A stretch of DNA of 64,000 nucleotides from Verrucomicrobiota bacterium (GCA_025360015.1 JANYCZ010000059.1:1-64000); one strand, 5' to 3'. Counted from the first letter of the stretch, positions 1 through 12,004 are shown. Numbers and translations: made by a program. The notes: a model not told the origin generated them from the letters alone.

Positions 1-283
1 AATCGTATCAACAACTCACAACAAACACGAGGCGAACCACTCGCCGTAGAGTCATCACGAAAAAGAAACCCGAAGAAAAACACAACTCACCTTTGACAGG
101 CCCTCATAGCAGGATGGGTGTGGCGACAGCCCGCCCGTCCAACAGCGTACGGCAGACACTGGGGCGTGCGAATGTCCTCGAAGTCGGGGCGGTTTGGCGA
201 AGGTGCCTGTGGGTGATTGCGAGGGAACTGCCCGCCAAACACACCCAACCTACGTCCCGAATAGCCAGTCGTCATCCCACTGC

Positions 284-1273
<990 letters not shown>

Positions 1274-1313
1274 GGGGCGATTCTCGCCAGCGGCTCCCAT
1301 TGCGCAAGGCGCG

Positions 1314-3938
1314 TTAGTCCATCTGCACCAAAATCTCGCGCGGCTTGGCACCTTCGCCGGGGCCGATGATGCCGCGGTCTTCGAGGATGTCGATCATGCG
1401 GGCGGCCTTGCCATAGCCGAGGCGCAGACGGCGCTGCAGCAGGCTGGTGCTGGCTTTTTTCTCCTGGCGGATGACTTCCAGGCACTTCTCCAGACATTCC
1501 TGTTCATCGGAGCTGACACCTTCTCCATCGTCCCCTTCTTCATCGCCAAACTCGCCCGTTTCGTCATCGACTTTGACGTCGAAGACCGGCTTGCCCTGCG
1601 CGACGCAATGCTGCACCAGCGCGTGAATTTCATCATCGGTGACCAGAGCGCCCTGGCTGCGAATGGGCTGCGCACCGCCGGGCGGCACGTAGAGCATGTC
1701 CCCTTTGCCGACGAGATTTTCCGCACCTTTGCGGTCGAGAATGACGCGGCTGTCCAGCGCAGACGAAACTTGGAACGCGATGCGCGTCGGGATGTTCGCC
1801 TTGATGACGCCGGTGATGACGTCCGCCCGCGGTGTCTGCGTGGCGACGATGAGATGGATGCCGGCCGCACGCGCCATCTGCGTGATGCGAGCGATGGCGA
1901 CTTCGATGTCCGCAGGCGCGGTCTGCATCAAATCCGCGAGCTCATCCACAATGACGACGATGTAAGGCATCGTGTCAGGAATGACGACCTCCTGCCGACG
2001 TGGTGGCGGCGGCTGGGAATCCCCGAGCCAGGTGCCGCTGGCATCGCGCAGTTCGTTGTCGCCATCTACGGTGCCGACTTCGGCGGTCTTTGGCACAGGA
2101 TTTTCTTCCGCAGCTTCCTTGGCGAAAGCAGCGGAGACACGAGCATCATCCACTCCGGCCTTGGTCTTGGTCTTGGGCGCATTCTTGAGAGCCTCCGCGG
2201 CAGCGGCATTGCGCGCGGCACGGGCGGCGTCTGCCTCGGCCTTGCGTTTGATATTGCGGTTGTTGAAGGCTTCGAAATTACGGCAGCCTTCCTGCGCAAA
2301 AATCTGGTAGCGGTTTTCCATCTCCTTGACCACCCAGCGCAGGGCCAGCAGTGCCTTCTTCGGATCCGTCACCACAGGCAGCGCCAGATGGGGCAGCTCT
2401 TCGTAGTTCTGCATTTCCACGACTTTCGGATCGATCATGATGAAGCGCAGCTCATCCGGCGCAAAACGGCAGATCAGACTGGTGATGATGCTGTTGATGC
2501 ACACGCTCTTGCCACTGCCCGTGGCACCCGCGACGAGCAGATGCGGCATGGCCGCGAGATCGCCGATGATCGTCTTGCCATACACATCCTTGCCCAGTGC
2601 GACGGGCAGCTTGGACTTGCCGTTGACGAAGACATCGTCCTCCAGCAGTTCGCGCAGCGGCACGATGGTCTTCTCCGAATTGGCCAGCTCGATGCCCACG
2701 GTGTCCTTGCCGGGAATCGGCGCGAGGATGTTGATCCGCTCGGCACGTGTGGCACGGGCAATGTCCGCATCCAGATTGGCGATGCGGCTGACACGCAGGC
2801 CATCGACAGGACGCACTTCATAACGGGTGATCGCTGGGCCACGGGTGATGTCCCCCGGCTCCACGCTGATACCGAAACTCGCCAGCGCTTTGACGATGGT
2901 GGCCTGGATGCCGAGCAGTTCGCTCTTGTCCGTGGGAGCACGATTCGTTTCCTCCGGCCATTTCAGCAGCTCCATGGGCGGCAGCTTGTAGTCCTTAAAA
3001 AGCTTGGTGAGATTTCCCAGCGAGCCATGCGGCGCCTGCTCCATCTTCTGCGCACGTTTCTGCTCCCAGACCTCGGCCAGTTTCGGTTTGTCGCTGCGGT
3101 CCTCATGCGCACGCGAGATGGAGGAGTCGATGATCTTCGGCGGTGGCGGGTCAAACTTGAGCGGCAGCTCCATGTTCGTGGCGGCCATGACCGGAGTGTC
3201 TCCCCGCAGTTCCGCCCCGCCCTTCTTCTTTCGACGCAGCCCTTCAGGCACCGGCGTCACCGTACCCGGAATGGTGTGCGCCGCTTCCTCGGCCAGTTTT
3301 TCGTCGATCAGGCGCTGCGCCTCGCGCTCCGTCTTCCAGCGCGTCAGTTCTGCACGGATGTTTTGAATCACCATCAGCGGATGCTGGCCGGTCACGAGAA
3401 AGAGTCCAGCCATGTACACCGTGCCGAGCACCAGGGTGGCACCGGCCTTGCCGAGCAGATTCTTCAGGAGCGTACCGCCGATCACATAGCCCAGCCCGCC
3501 CGAGCCACCCAACGGCGTGAAGTGATCCCGCTCGCTCAGCAAATTCTGCACCTCCAGCAGTGCCGCCCCACTGATGATCATGACCGCCACGCCCAGCCAG
3601 GCGGCGCGCGTGATCTTCACCTTGGAGTGCAGTTTGCACACACCAAACCACGTCATGCTGAAGGGCAGCAGATACGCCGCGAAGCCCATCAGCCATAGCA
3701 TGTGTCCTGCCGCCAGCGCGCCCACACGGCCCACAAAATTGTGCGTCTGCTCCCCCGAAGATTCCGACAGCGCCAGAAACGACCACGAGGGCATATCGCG
3801 TGGATCATACGAAATCAGCGCCAGCAGCAGCATGGCAGCCACCATCAGCAGCAGGATGCCGAAGACATCGTTCCATGGTCCCTCCTTCTCGTCCGTGGAT
3901 CGGGCGCGAGGGGGACGGGCGGCAGCGGCACGGCTCAT
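1314..3938 (-). CDS. ftsK: DNA translocase FtsK/SpoIIIE
   Basis: N-terminal TM helices, PHLLVAGATGSGKSVCINSIITSL, VVIVDELADLM, ARAAGIHLIVATQTPRADVITGVIKANIPTRIAFQV, and C-terminal gamma winged helix (STSLLQRRLRLGYGKAARMIDILEDRGIIGP). Confidence 0.95.
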   Translation of the reverse strand: MSRAAAARPPRARSTDEKEGPWNDVFGILLLMVAAMLLLALISYDPRDMPSWSFLALSESSGEQTHNFVGRVGALAAGHMLWLMGFAAYLLPFSMTWFGVCKLHSKVKITRAAWLGVAVMIISGAALLEVQNLLSERDHFTPLGGSGGLGYVIGGTLLKNLLGKAGATLVLGTVYMAGLFLVTGQHPLMVIQNIRAELTRWKTEREAQRLIDEKLAEEAAHTIPGTVTPVPEGLRRKKKGGAELRGDTPVMAATNMELPLKFDPPPPKIIDSSISRAHEDRSDKPKLAEVWEQKRAQKMEQAPHGSLGNLTKLFKDYKLPPMELLKWPEETNRAPTDKSELLGIQATIVKALASFGISVEPGDITRGPAITRYEVRPVDGLRVSRIANLDADIARATRAERINILAPIPGKDTVGIELANSEKTIVPLRELLEDDVFVNGKSKLPVALGKDVYGKTIIGDLAAMPHLLVAGATGSGKSVCINSIITSLICRFAPDELRFIMIDPKVVEMQNYEELPHLALPVVTDPKKALLALRWVVKEMENRYQIFAQEGCRNFEAFNNRNIKRKAEADAARAARNAAAAEALKNAPKTKTKAGVDDARVSAAFAKEAAEENPVPKTAEVGTVDGDNELRDASGTWLGDSQPPPPRRQEVVIPDTMPYIVVIVDELADLMQTAPADIEVAIARITQMARAAGIHLIVATQTPRADVITGVIKANIPTRIAFQVSSALDSRVILDRKGAENLVGKGDMLYVPPGGAQPIRSQGALVTDDEIHALVQHCVAQGKPVFDVKVDDETGEFGDEEGDDGEGVSSDEQECLEKCLEVIRQEKKASTSLLQRRLRLGYGKAARMIDILEDRGIIGPGEGAKPREILVQMD

Positions 3939-4097
3939 GACAACAATCTGGTAATTGTGGCAGACGAAATTATTTAAGGCTACCGAAATATTTACCTTGC
4001 CTCACTTTTATGAATCGGCTTCGATCCTGCCCGGGATGCCGCTTGACCGCGATATTCCTGCGAACATCTTTGCCCGTCTCTTCGTCACACCACTCTT

Positions 4098-4532
4098 ATG
4101 AAAAACACACTCGCCCTCACCCTTGCCGCCGTGCTTGCCCTCGGTGTCTCCATCCAATCCACCACCAGCGCGCAGGACGCGGGCAAAGTGGACTTTGAGA
4201 AGCAGGTCCTCCCCATCTTGAAGGAGAGCTGCTTCAAGTGCCACGAGAAGGAGCATGAAGACGGTGGCAAGATCAAGAAGCCCAAGGGAGGTCTGCGTCT
4301 CGACAATGCTGCCGCCATCATGAAAGGCGGCAAAGAGAACCCGGAAGAAACCGTGGTGGCCGGCAAGCCGGACGCCAGCTGGCTGGTGAAGACCATGGCC
4401 CTCCCTGACACCGACGATCTGGCCATGCCTCCGGAAGGCAAAGGCGACCGCGTCTCTGCCGCCAACATCGCCCTCATCAAGAAGTGGATCACCGAAGGTG
4501 CCAGCTTCGGAGCCTGGAAAGGCGTCGAGTAA
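4098..4532 (+). CDS. Secreted planctomycete-type cytochrome c (PSCyt1-like)
   Basis: Signal peptide, then VDFEKQVLPILKESCFKCHEKE (CxxCH) with GGLRLDNAAAIMKGG and LVKTMALPDTDDLAMPPEGKG. Confidence 0.82.
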   Translation: MKNTLALTLAAVLALGVSIQSTTSAQDAGKVDFEKQVLPILKESCFKCHEKEHEDGGKIKKPKGGLRLDNAAAIMKGGKENPEETVVAGKPDASWLVKTMALPDTDDLAMPPEGKGDRVSAANIALIKKWITEGASFGAWKGVE

Positions 4533-4561
4533 TTTCTCAGTAACCACATCTCACCACGAAG

Positions 4562-4582
4562 GGCGGAGCCTTGGGCTCCGCC
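4562..4582 (+). terminator. Rho-independent terminator after the cytochrome c gene
   Basis: GGCGGAGCC-TTG-GGCTCCGCC perfect 9-bp stem followed by TTTCTTTTT. Confidence 0.8.
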
Positions 4583-4597
4583 TTTCTTTTTCCATTC

Positions 4598-5638
4598 ATG
4601 AACATACCCTTTCGTTTCACCACCTGCCGCGCCGGATCTGAAGCCACGCTCAAGCGTGACATCGCCAGCCACTTTGCCGGTGAACTCAACCCTGCGTTCA
4701 TGAAGCCGCAGTTCATCACCTGGAAGGTGCGGCATCCAGGCTTCAGCCCGCCGAAGAACCTCAGCCACTTCGCGCGCGTCAGCGGCATCTCCATCGGCCT
4801 GTGCAAAACCATTGGAGAACTCGTCGAGCACGCCCGCCAGTTCGGCACCAAGCCGCTGCGCCTGCATGTCTTCCCCCGCATCACAGCCGAAGACGGCGTA
4901 GAAGCCGCCACCTGGCAGCGCATCGACACCCTCGCCGCTGAAATCACCAGCGTGCTGGAGCAAGCGGGCATCCCTCTCGAAACCAAGTTGCCCCTCGCTC
5001 ATGGCGATCTGATTCTGGATGTCATCGTCGGCGAAACTGCGGAAGAGCCCCTCTTCCTCGGCAGCCACGAGCACCAGCCGGGCATGCACGCGCAGCCCGG
5101 CGGCCTGCCACGCATTGCCTTGCCGGAAGACGTACCCTCACGCGCCTGGCTCAAATTTGAACAAGCCCTCGCCTGGCGCGGCTGGGATGAACTCGATCTG
5201 CGCGGGCAGACTGCGCTCGACCTCGGCTGCGCCCCCGGCGGAGCCACCTACGCCCTGCTGCAGCGCGGCATGAACGTCCTCGGCATTGACACCGGCGAGA
5301 TGGACCCGCGCGTGCTGGAGATCGCCAAAACGCAAGGCGTCCGGTTCGACCACTGGCGCACCGCCGCAGGCCGGCTCAATCTCACAGCCCTGCCGAAAGA
5401 GGTCGCTCTGCTGCTCTGCGACATCAATCTCGCCCCGCCGCTGGTGATTCCCGAGATCCAGCGCATTCAGGATGCCGTGCAGGCCCGCCGCCTGATCCTC
5501 ACGATCAAGCTCAACACCCCTGCCCTCGAAGATCGCGCCCACGAGTTCATCGACACGATCCGTGATTTCGCCCCCGCTCCCGTGTTTGCCACGCAGCTTG
5601 CAGGCAATCGCCGGGAGATATGCATCTGCGCCGGATAG
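4598..5638 (+). CDS. SAM-dependent methyltransferase, RlmM/FtsJ-like
   Basis: LDLGCAPGGATYALLQRGMNVLGIDTGEMDP SAM-binding motif and RlmM-like layout; start at MNIPFRF. Confidence 0.75.
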   Translation: MNIPFRFTTCRAGSEATLKRDIASHFAGELNPAFMKPQFITWKVRHPGFSPPKNLSHFARVSGISIGLCKTIGELVEHARQFGTKPLRLHVFPRITAEDGVEAATWQRIDTLAAEITSVLEQAGIPLETKLPLAHGDLILDVIVGETAEEPLFLGSHEHQPGMHAQPGGLPRIALPEDVPSRAWLKFEQALAWRGWDELDLRGQTALDLGCAPGGATYALLQRGMNVLGIDTGEMDPRVLEIAKTQGVRFDHWRTAAGRLNLTALPKEVALLLCDINLAPPLVIPEIQRIQDAVQARRLILTIKLNTPALEDRAHEFIDTIRDFAPAPVFATQLAGNRREICICAG

Positions 5639-6106
5639 CGTGTTTAAAATGAGTGCCGGAGCGTCGGGAAAACCCAGCTTTCAAGTTCCACTTCTGAACG
5701 GAGAGCTGACTGTGAAGAAGGGCTGGACTCAGTCTACAGGCAAGAACCATGGTCGCCCCCCCTTGGAATTTGAACTCTGAAACTGGAGTCTTCGTGGCGG
5801 GAGAAGGGCTGTCCCACCAACCGTGACATGTTAAGTCATGCAAACCATGCCCTGCCCCTAAGAAAGGGTGCACCGAAATAAATTCCTCTTTAAAAAAAGT
5901 CGCTGTGAATGGCTTGTCAGGCATCGTTTTTGCTATATGAAATTCTGTCCTTCGGGCGGGTTTTTCAGGTCGAAGCCCTTTTTGGCTCCACTCACACATG
6001 GCTGGGTAGCTGATCCCCGGCAGGGCCGTGCCCCCCCTTCAGATCCTGCTTCCAAAACCTCCCGCGTGCCGACTTCCTGCGCGCGCCAGTTCATCTATTT
6101 CCACTT

Positions 6107-9100
6107 ATGCTTACCCCTCGCCTCACCCGCCGTCTGCCCGCTTTCATCCTCGGCTGCCTGACGGCGGCGCTGCTGACCAGCCAAGTCATGGCGCAGGGCG
6201 GAGCGTTCATCAATTACACCAACGGCCAGACGTATGCGGCGGGCTACGACACCACCGGATCGATTGTCACCCTCACGCTGACCCTCGGAACGGCCACGCA
6301 GAGTGGCTTGCTCACCGGCAGCGGCAGCGTGCTCAAAGCCGACACTGGCACTCTCATCCTCTCCGCTTCCAATGATTATTCCGGCACCACCACGCTGACT
6401 GCCGGCACCCTCCAGGTGGTGGCCAGCGGGGCCATCTCTCATAGTTCCTCCGACCTCTACGTCGGGAAGCAGTCCGGCGACGTGGCCACCCTGCTCATCT
6501 CCGGCGGCAGCGTCAGCAATGCCAATGGCTATCTAGGCTACGACTCTGGCAGCAACGGCACGGCGATGGTGAGCAGCGGCACCTGGACCAACAACAGCGA
6601 TCTCACCATCGGCAATGACGGCACCGGGGTGCTCAACATCTCCGGCGGCAGCGTCAGCAACGACAACGGCATTCTGGGGGCCAGCAAAGGCAGCAGCGGC
6701 ACGGTGAATGTGAGCAGCGGCACCTGGACCAACAACAGCGATCTCACCATCGGCAATGACGGCACCGGGGTGCTGAACCTTACGGACCAAGGCAAGGTCT
6801 CCGTCAATTCTGGCAACGGCACACTGTACCTGGCGAATAGCAGCGACAGCACCGGCACGCTCAACCTCGGCACCGGCGGCACGGCCGGCATACTGAAAGC
6901 GGCCAGCGTCTCCGGTGGGGACGGCACCGCTGTGGTGAACTTCAACCACACCGGAGTCAACGTCTTCACCCCCACGCTGGGGGGTGCCCTGACGGTGAAC
7001 CAGATCGGCCCCGGCACCACCACGCTCACGGCTGGGAACACATACACCGGCAGCACCCATGTCCTGGGCGGCACGCTGTTGCTGGGCTTTTTCCCATATT
7101 CACCGTCTGCGTCAAACATTCTGCCCAGCACCACGGACCTCACCCTCGGCAGTGGCACGCTCCACGTGAGCAGCTACATCAGCATAATCTTGGTCGGCGG
7201 CGGCATTATCCAGACCGGGAACAGCTTGGCCCCCGCTTTCCAAAGCGACAGCATCATAGTCATCGGGCCTGGAGGTGGAGGTATTTACCCGAGCACCCCT
7301 ACCCAAACCGTGAACAGCTTCTCAACCGCTTTTCAAGGTGGTGGCAGCATCGTGCTGGACATGAACCGAACCTTGGTTCTCGGCACTCTCAACTCCATAG
7401 GCAAGCTCTCCGCAGTGAATTTCAACACCGCCGCCACGGGTGCGAACGGAGCCAACACAGGCAGTGGCGTCATCGTTCTCACCGGCCCGAGCGCCGGTGA
7501 CGCCATCTCTTCAGGCTTCACCGTCACCGATGCCACCGGCTTTGGTCTGGCCACGGTCGATGGCTCGGATCAGGTCATCCGCCTCACCACCACCGCGCTC
7601 CTGCCCGCCAGCGGAGCGGACGCCGGCACAGACTACCTCATCAACAACAATGCGGGAAGCAGTAGCACAGCAGGCAGTTCCTCCCTCCTCATCTCCACTT
7701 CCCAGTCCGCTCGCAGCATCACCGTGGACACCACCGCCGCCTCTGGCGTACTGAGCCTAGCCTCGGGCGTGGTGCTTGGCAGTGATGTCTGGAACTTCGG
7801 CAGCAACGGCAACGGCGGCTTCTTATTCCTGGGCTCTGGCGGCGGCAGCCACACCTTTGAGATCACGGGCAGTGACTCCGGCGCAGGCATCACCACGACC
7901 ACCGCAGGTGGCACCCTCCAGTTCAACAACTACAACGCCTCCCCTGTCACCCTCTCCACCAACATTCTGGACCACGGCACCACTAGCGTACTCTTCCACG
8001 GCCCGGGCACCACGATCCTCACTGGCACGAACATGTACAACGGGGACACCACTGTCTCCAGCGGTGTGCTTCAGGTGGCCGGCTCCGGCTCCATCACCAG
8101 CCTTGGCACCACCACCGTCGGCAGCCAGACGGGCGACAATGCCGTGCTCAACATCCTCGGCCTCGTGCAAGACTTTTCCGCCGTGGTCGGCGACGCCGCT
8201 GGCTCAACCGGCACCGTGAACGTGAATGGAAACGGAGAGTGGGACCAAAAAGACACCCTCACCGTCGGCAATTCCGGCACCGGCGTGCTGAACATTGACG
8301 GCGGCCTTGTCTCCAGCAGAGTCGGCATTCTCGGTGCCAATGCCGACTCCAGCGGCACCGTGACCGTGAGTAACTTCGGGGAGTGGGATGTCTATGGCGG
8401 TCTCTTCATCGGTCAGGACGGCACCGGCGTGCTGAACCTAACCGACGGCGGCGCTGTCTATTTGAACGGGTTTAAAAAGATTGCCGGTGGCACCGTCACC
8501 CTCGGGGCGCAGGGCACGTTGAACTTTGGCACTGGCGGAGCTACTGGCTATTTGTTGGGCACCACGACTGTGACAGGCGACAGCGGTGCCGTGGTGAACT
8601 ACGATTATAACGACTTCGGAAGATTCAAATCTCCGTCCAACCCGGTGCTGACGGGCGATCTGGCGGTGAACAAGCTCGGCGGTGGCTATCTCTTCTTCGA
8701 CCAACAAAACACCTATACCGGCGGTACCACGGTGAACGGTGGCACACTTGAACTCGATTTTTTCAGTGTCAAATCAGACATCATTTCCAGATCCTCCGCC
8801 CTGACCCTGGGCGGCGGCACACTGAGCCTCTACGCTGGAAAAGGCCCCAACAGCCAGACCCTGAACGGCCTCACCACCACCGCAGGCACCGGCAGCCAGA
8901 TCTACCTCAGCTCCAGTGTCACCCTCAATCTGGGCGCGCTCACTTCCGCAGGCAGCGGCTCTGCGCTGAACTTCGACACCTATGACGGCGGCGCGGATGG
9001 TGCCAGAGTGGGCACCGGCATCGTCTTGCTCTCCGGTCAGACCACCGGCAGCGTCATCAATCCCGGCTACACCGTCACCGACTCCACCGGCTTTGGCCTC

Positions 9101-11974
9101 GCCACGGTCAATGACTTCAATCAAATCATCCGCCTCTCCAACACCAGTCTTCTGCCAGACAGCGGTGCTGTCGCAGGCACAGACTACCTCATCGACAACA
9201 ACGACGGCGACAACACGGACCCCGGCAGCTCCATCCTGGAGATCACCGCCTCCCAGACCGCCCGCAGCATCACGGTGGACGCCACCCAATCTGCCGGTCG
9301 GCTCACACTGGACGCCGCCGTCGTCCTCAGCAGTGACGTATGGAATTTCGGCAGCAGCAATGGTTACCCATACGAGATCACCGGCAGCGGCCCCGGCACA
9401 GGCATCACCACGGCCACCGCAGGCGGCATGCTCCAGATCAATAACTACAACTACGGCACAAAAACGACCGTAACCATCTCGGCCCCGATCATGGACAACG
9501 GCGGCAGCGGCCTCCGGGTCGCAGGCACCGGCCTCACCATCCTCACCGGCGCTGACACCTACACCGGGGAAACCATCATCAACGGCGGCACACTCTTCAT
9601 CAATGGCGACCACACGGCTGCCACCGGTGAAATCACTGTGCAGTCCTCCGCCGAACTGGCTGGCACCGGCATGCTCGGCAGCCACATCCACGTGCAGAAT
9701 GGCGGCATCCTGACCCCGGGAAGCATTGCTGCTATCGGCACACTCACCGGGACGACCGCCACCTTTGACACCAACAGCATCTTTCATGTGATAGGCGGCG
9801 GCACCACCCTGAGCAGCCTGCACCTCACCGGCACCGTCACCCTTGCCGCTGGTGCTCTCTTCTACATCGACACCGACTCCCCGCTCACGCTCACCAAATA
9901 CACCCTCATGACCGCCGCCAGCGGCCTGGATGGCAGCACCGCCTTCAATGTGGAGAGCAGTTTCGGGAAGCCGCTGAAGGGCGGCGATGTGCTCCCCGGC
10001 TACCATCTCGTTTACACTGGCAAAACACTTGAACTCGATGCCGATGTCACCGCACCCGCAGTCGCCTACTGGACCGGCAAGGTGGACAACAAATGGTCCT
10101 CCCTCACCTCCGGCAACAGCAACTGGGCTACCGCCGCAGACGGCCTCACCGACACCGCCGCACTCCCTGACTCACCCACAGATGTGACCTTCACCGCCCA
10201 AACCGTCCCCCTCAATACGACGGTCCTCACCGTCCTCGACCTCGACCTCACCATCAACAGCCTCACTGTCAATACGCCCACCATCATTACCGCAAATGGG
10301 GTCATCCTCACCGGGCCTGGTGCTCCACCACTGACCACGCACACGCTCACGGTGACCACCACCACGACGATCAACAGCCAGCTGGGCATCTCTGACGGAG
10401 CCACCCTCATCGACAATGGCACCCTTACCATTGCCAAAGAAGGCAACCTCTATGGCAACGGTGCCGTGCAGATGGCTGCGGATCAATCCATGATCGTCAA
10501 CGGGAGCATTACCGGGCCCATTTCCGACTTCATCGTCCCCGGCGCGCAGGCACTCTCACTCACCACCTCCGGCACCGGTGCCATCATGATGGAAGCAGGC
10601 AGCACTCTTCATCTCAATCTCAACACAGGGGCAGGCCTCGGAGACAACACGGGCATCAGCAGCGCCGCAGGCGTCCTTAATCTCCACGGCATTCTCAATG
10701 CCACCGCAGGAGGCACCCTCGTGCTGGAAAACCACAATGCCATGACCGGCTTTGCCGGCGGCGACCAGTGGAAGGTCATCGATCTCAACAGCGGTGCCGG
10801 TGCCATCACCGGTCACCTCGCCCTCAACGACAGCAGCCTCGGCCTCGCCACCGGCTTCATCGGCACCTTTGACCAGACCACCGGCATCTACAGCATCGCC
10901 GACCACCGCCCTGAAATGACCACGCAAAGCTCCGGCCTGCCCATGGCCAATGCCGAAGGCCAGTCCATCAACTCCGGCGTGCAGACCGCCACCAACGACG
11001 TCAACAACCACCTCTTCAACCTCCGCTCCGGTGGCGGCGAAGAAGACTCGGACGGCAGCATCGCCTCCTCCTTGGATGAAGGCGTGGTCCTCGGCCAGGG
11101 CGACGGCCCCGAAGACCCCATCGCCAAGCGCGTCAAACGCACCCGCCAGTGGGAAGTCTTCACCACCGTCAACTACGGCAACGTCCGCCTCAATCCGATC
11201 AGCAACCAGTCCGGTGTGCAGATCGACTCCTGGGCCTCCAGCGTCGGCGTTGAGCGCCACCTCTCCCGCGGCTTCATGCTCGGCTTTGCCGCCACCTTTC
11301 TGCAAAGCACCCAGAGCTACACCGGCGGCCTCGGCAATCTCCATCTCGAAGGCCCTTCCCTTTCCGCCTACGTCTCCTACGTGCGCAGAAACTACTGGAG
11401 CAGCCTCCTCTACTCCTTTGGCGACTACGACCTCGGCTCCCAGCGCAATCCCGGCCTTGGCCTCCCCACCGCCTCCGGTGCCACCAATGCCTACACCAAC
11501 GCCGTTCAATACAACACCGGCTGGAACTTCCGCTTCCAAAACAACACGCTCATCACCGGCCCCTTCGCCGGCATCGACTACCTCCACGGCACCGTGGACG
11601 CCTACACCGAGACCGGCGGCGGTGCCGGTGCGCTGCACTACGGCAAGCAGACCTTCGAATCCCTCGTCACCCGCATCGGCTGGTCCGCCTCCAAGAAAAT
11701 CGAAACCACCTGGGCCAGCATCATCCCGCAGCTCCGCCTCAGCTACGAGCGCCAGAACCTCAAGAATAACGGCACCAGCGTCAACCTCATCAATGCGCCT
11801 TTCAGCGCCGCTGGCGGCAATCAAAGCCCCGGGCAGGACTACATGGTCATCGGCACCGGCGTAAGCTTCCAGTTCAGCCCCGAGTTCAACCTGGTGCTCG
11901 GCTACCAGACGCAGATCTTCCGCAACAACCTCTCAGCCCACTTCGGCAGCATCCGCTTCGGCTACAGGTTCTAA
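6107..11974 (+). CDS. Giant autotransporter with autotransporter-associated beta-strand repeats and C-terminal beta-barrel domain
   Basis: 1955 aa, signal peptide, many T(L/I)LTG.N.Y(T/S)G.T.(V/I).(G/S)GTL PATR-type repeats, G/S/T/N-rich passenger, C-terminal beta-domain ending in aromatic residue (FGSIRFGYRF). Confidence 0.9.
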   Translation: MLTPRLTRRLPAFILGCLTAALLTSQVMAQGGAFINYTNGQTYAAGYDTTGSIVTLTLTLGTATQSGLLTGSGSVLKADTGTLILSASNDYSGTTTLTAGTLQVVASGAISHSSSDLYVGKQSGDVATLLISGGSVSNANGYLGYDSGSNGTAMVSSGTWTNNSDLTIGNDGTGVLNISGGSVSNDNGILGASKGSSGTVNVSSGTWTNNSDLTIGNDGTGVLNLTDQGKVSVNSGNGTLYLANSSDSTGTLNLGTGGTAGILKAASVSGGDGTAVVNFNHTGVNVFTPTLGGALTVNQIGPGTTTLTAGNTYTGSTHVLGGTLLLGFFPYSPSASNILPSTTDLTLGSGTLHVSSYISIILVGGGIIQTGNSLAPAFQSDSIIVIGPGGGGIYPSTPTQTVNSFSTAFQGGGSIVLDMNRTLVLGTLNSIGKLSAVNFNTAATGANGANTGSGVIVLTGPSAGDAISSGFTVTDATGFGLATVDGSDQVIRLTTTALLPASGADAGTDYLINNNAGSSSTAGSSSLLISTSQSARSITVDTTAASGVLSLASGVVLGSDVWNFGSNGNGGFLFLGSGGGSHTFEITGSDSGAGITTTTAGGTLQFNNYNASPVTLSTNILDHGTTSVLFHGPGTTILTGTNMYNGDTTVSSGVLQVAGSGSITSLGTTTVGSQTGDNAVLNILGLVQDFSAVVGDAAGSTGTVNVNGNGEWDQKDTLTVGNSGTGVLNIDGGLVSSRVGILGANADSSGTVTVSNFGEWDVYGGLFIGQDGTGVLNLTDGGAVYLNGFKKIAGGTVTLGAQGTLNFGTGGATGYLLGTTTVTGDSGAVVNYDYNDFGRFKSPSNPVLTGDLAVNKLGGGYLFFDQQNTYTGGTTVNGGTLELDFFSVKSDIISRSSALTLGGGTLSLYAGKGPNSQTLNGLTTTAGTGSQIYLSSSVTLNLGALTSAGSGSALNFDTYDGGADGARVGTGIVLLSGQTTGSVINPGYTVTDSTGFGLATVNDFNQIIRLSNTSLLPDSGAVAGTDYLIDNNDGDNTDPGSSILEITASQTARSITVDATQSAGRLTLDAAVVLSSDVWNFGSSNGYPYEITGSGPGTGITTATAGGMLQINNYNYGTKTTVTISAPIMDNGGSGLRVAGTGLTILTGADTYTGETIINGGTLFINGDHTAATGEITVQSSAELAGTGMLGSHIHVQNGGILTPGSIAAIGTLTGTTATFDTNSIFHVIGGGTTLSSLHLTGTVTLAAGALFYIDTDSPLTLTKYTLMTAASGLDGSTAFNVESSFGKPLKGGDVLPGYHLVYTGKTLELDADVTAPAVAYWTGKVDNKWSSLTSGNSNWATAADGLTDTAALPDSPTDVTFTAQTVPLNTTVLTVLDLDLTINSLTVNTPTIITANGVILTGPGAPPLTTHTLTVTTTTTINSQLGISDGATLIDNGTLTIAKEGNLYGNGAVQMAADQSMIVNGSITGPISDFIVPGAQALSLTTSGTGAIMMEAGSTLHLNLNTGAGLGDNTGISSAAGVLNLHGILNATAGGTLVLENHNAMTGFAGGDQWKVIDLNSGAGAITGHLALNDSSLGLATGFIGTFDQTTGIYSIADHRPEMTTQSSGLPMANAEGQSINSGVQTATNDVNNHLFNLRSGGGEEDSDGSIASSLDEGVVLGQGDGPEDPIAKRVKRTRQWEVFTTVNYGNVRLNPISNQSGVQIDSWASSVGVERHLSRGFMLGFAATFLQSTQSYTGGLGNLHLEGPSLSAYVSYVRRNYWSSLLYSFGDYDLGSQRNPGLGLPTASGATNAYTNAVQYNTGWNFRFQNNTLITGPFAGIDYLHGTVDAYTETGGGAGALHYGKQTFESLVTRIGWSASKKIETTWASIIPQLRLSYERQNLKNNGTSVNLINAPFSAAGGNQSPGQDYMVIGTGVSFQFSPEFNLVLGYQTQIFRNNLSAHFGSIRFGYRF

Positions 11975-12004
11975 CGCATCGCAGACTCGCCTTCAAACAA
12001 GGCG

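Noticed and set aside
1-283. Short ORFs on both strands at the window edge
   Set aside because: No domain or clear start context; probably intergenic or truncated by the window.
8774-11824. Large minus-strand Gly/Ala/Val-rich ORFs (410 and 422 aa) within the autotransporter
   Set aside because: Arise from reading repetitive Gly/Thr/Ser codons backwards; no independent support.
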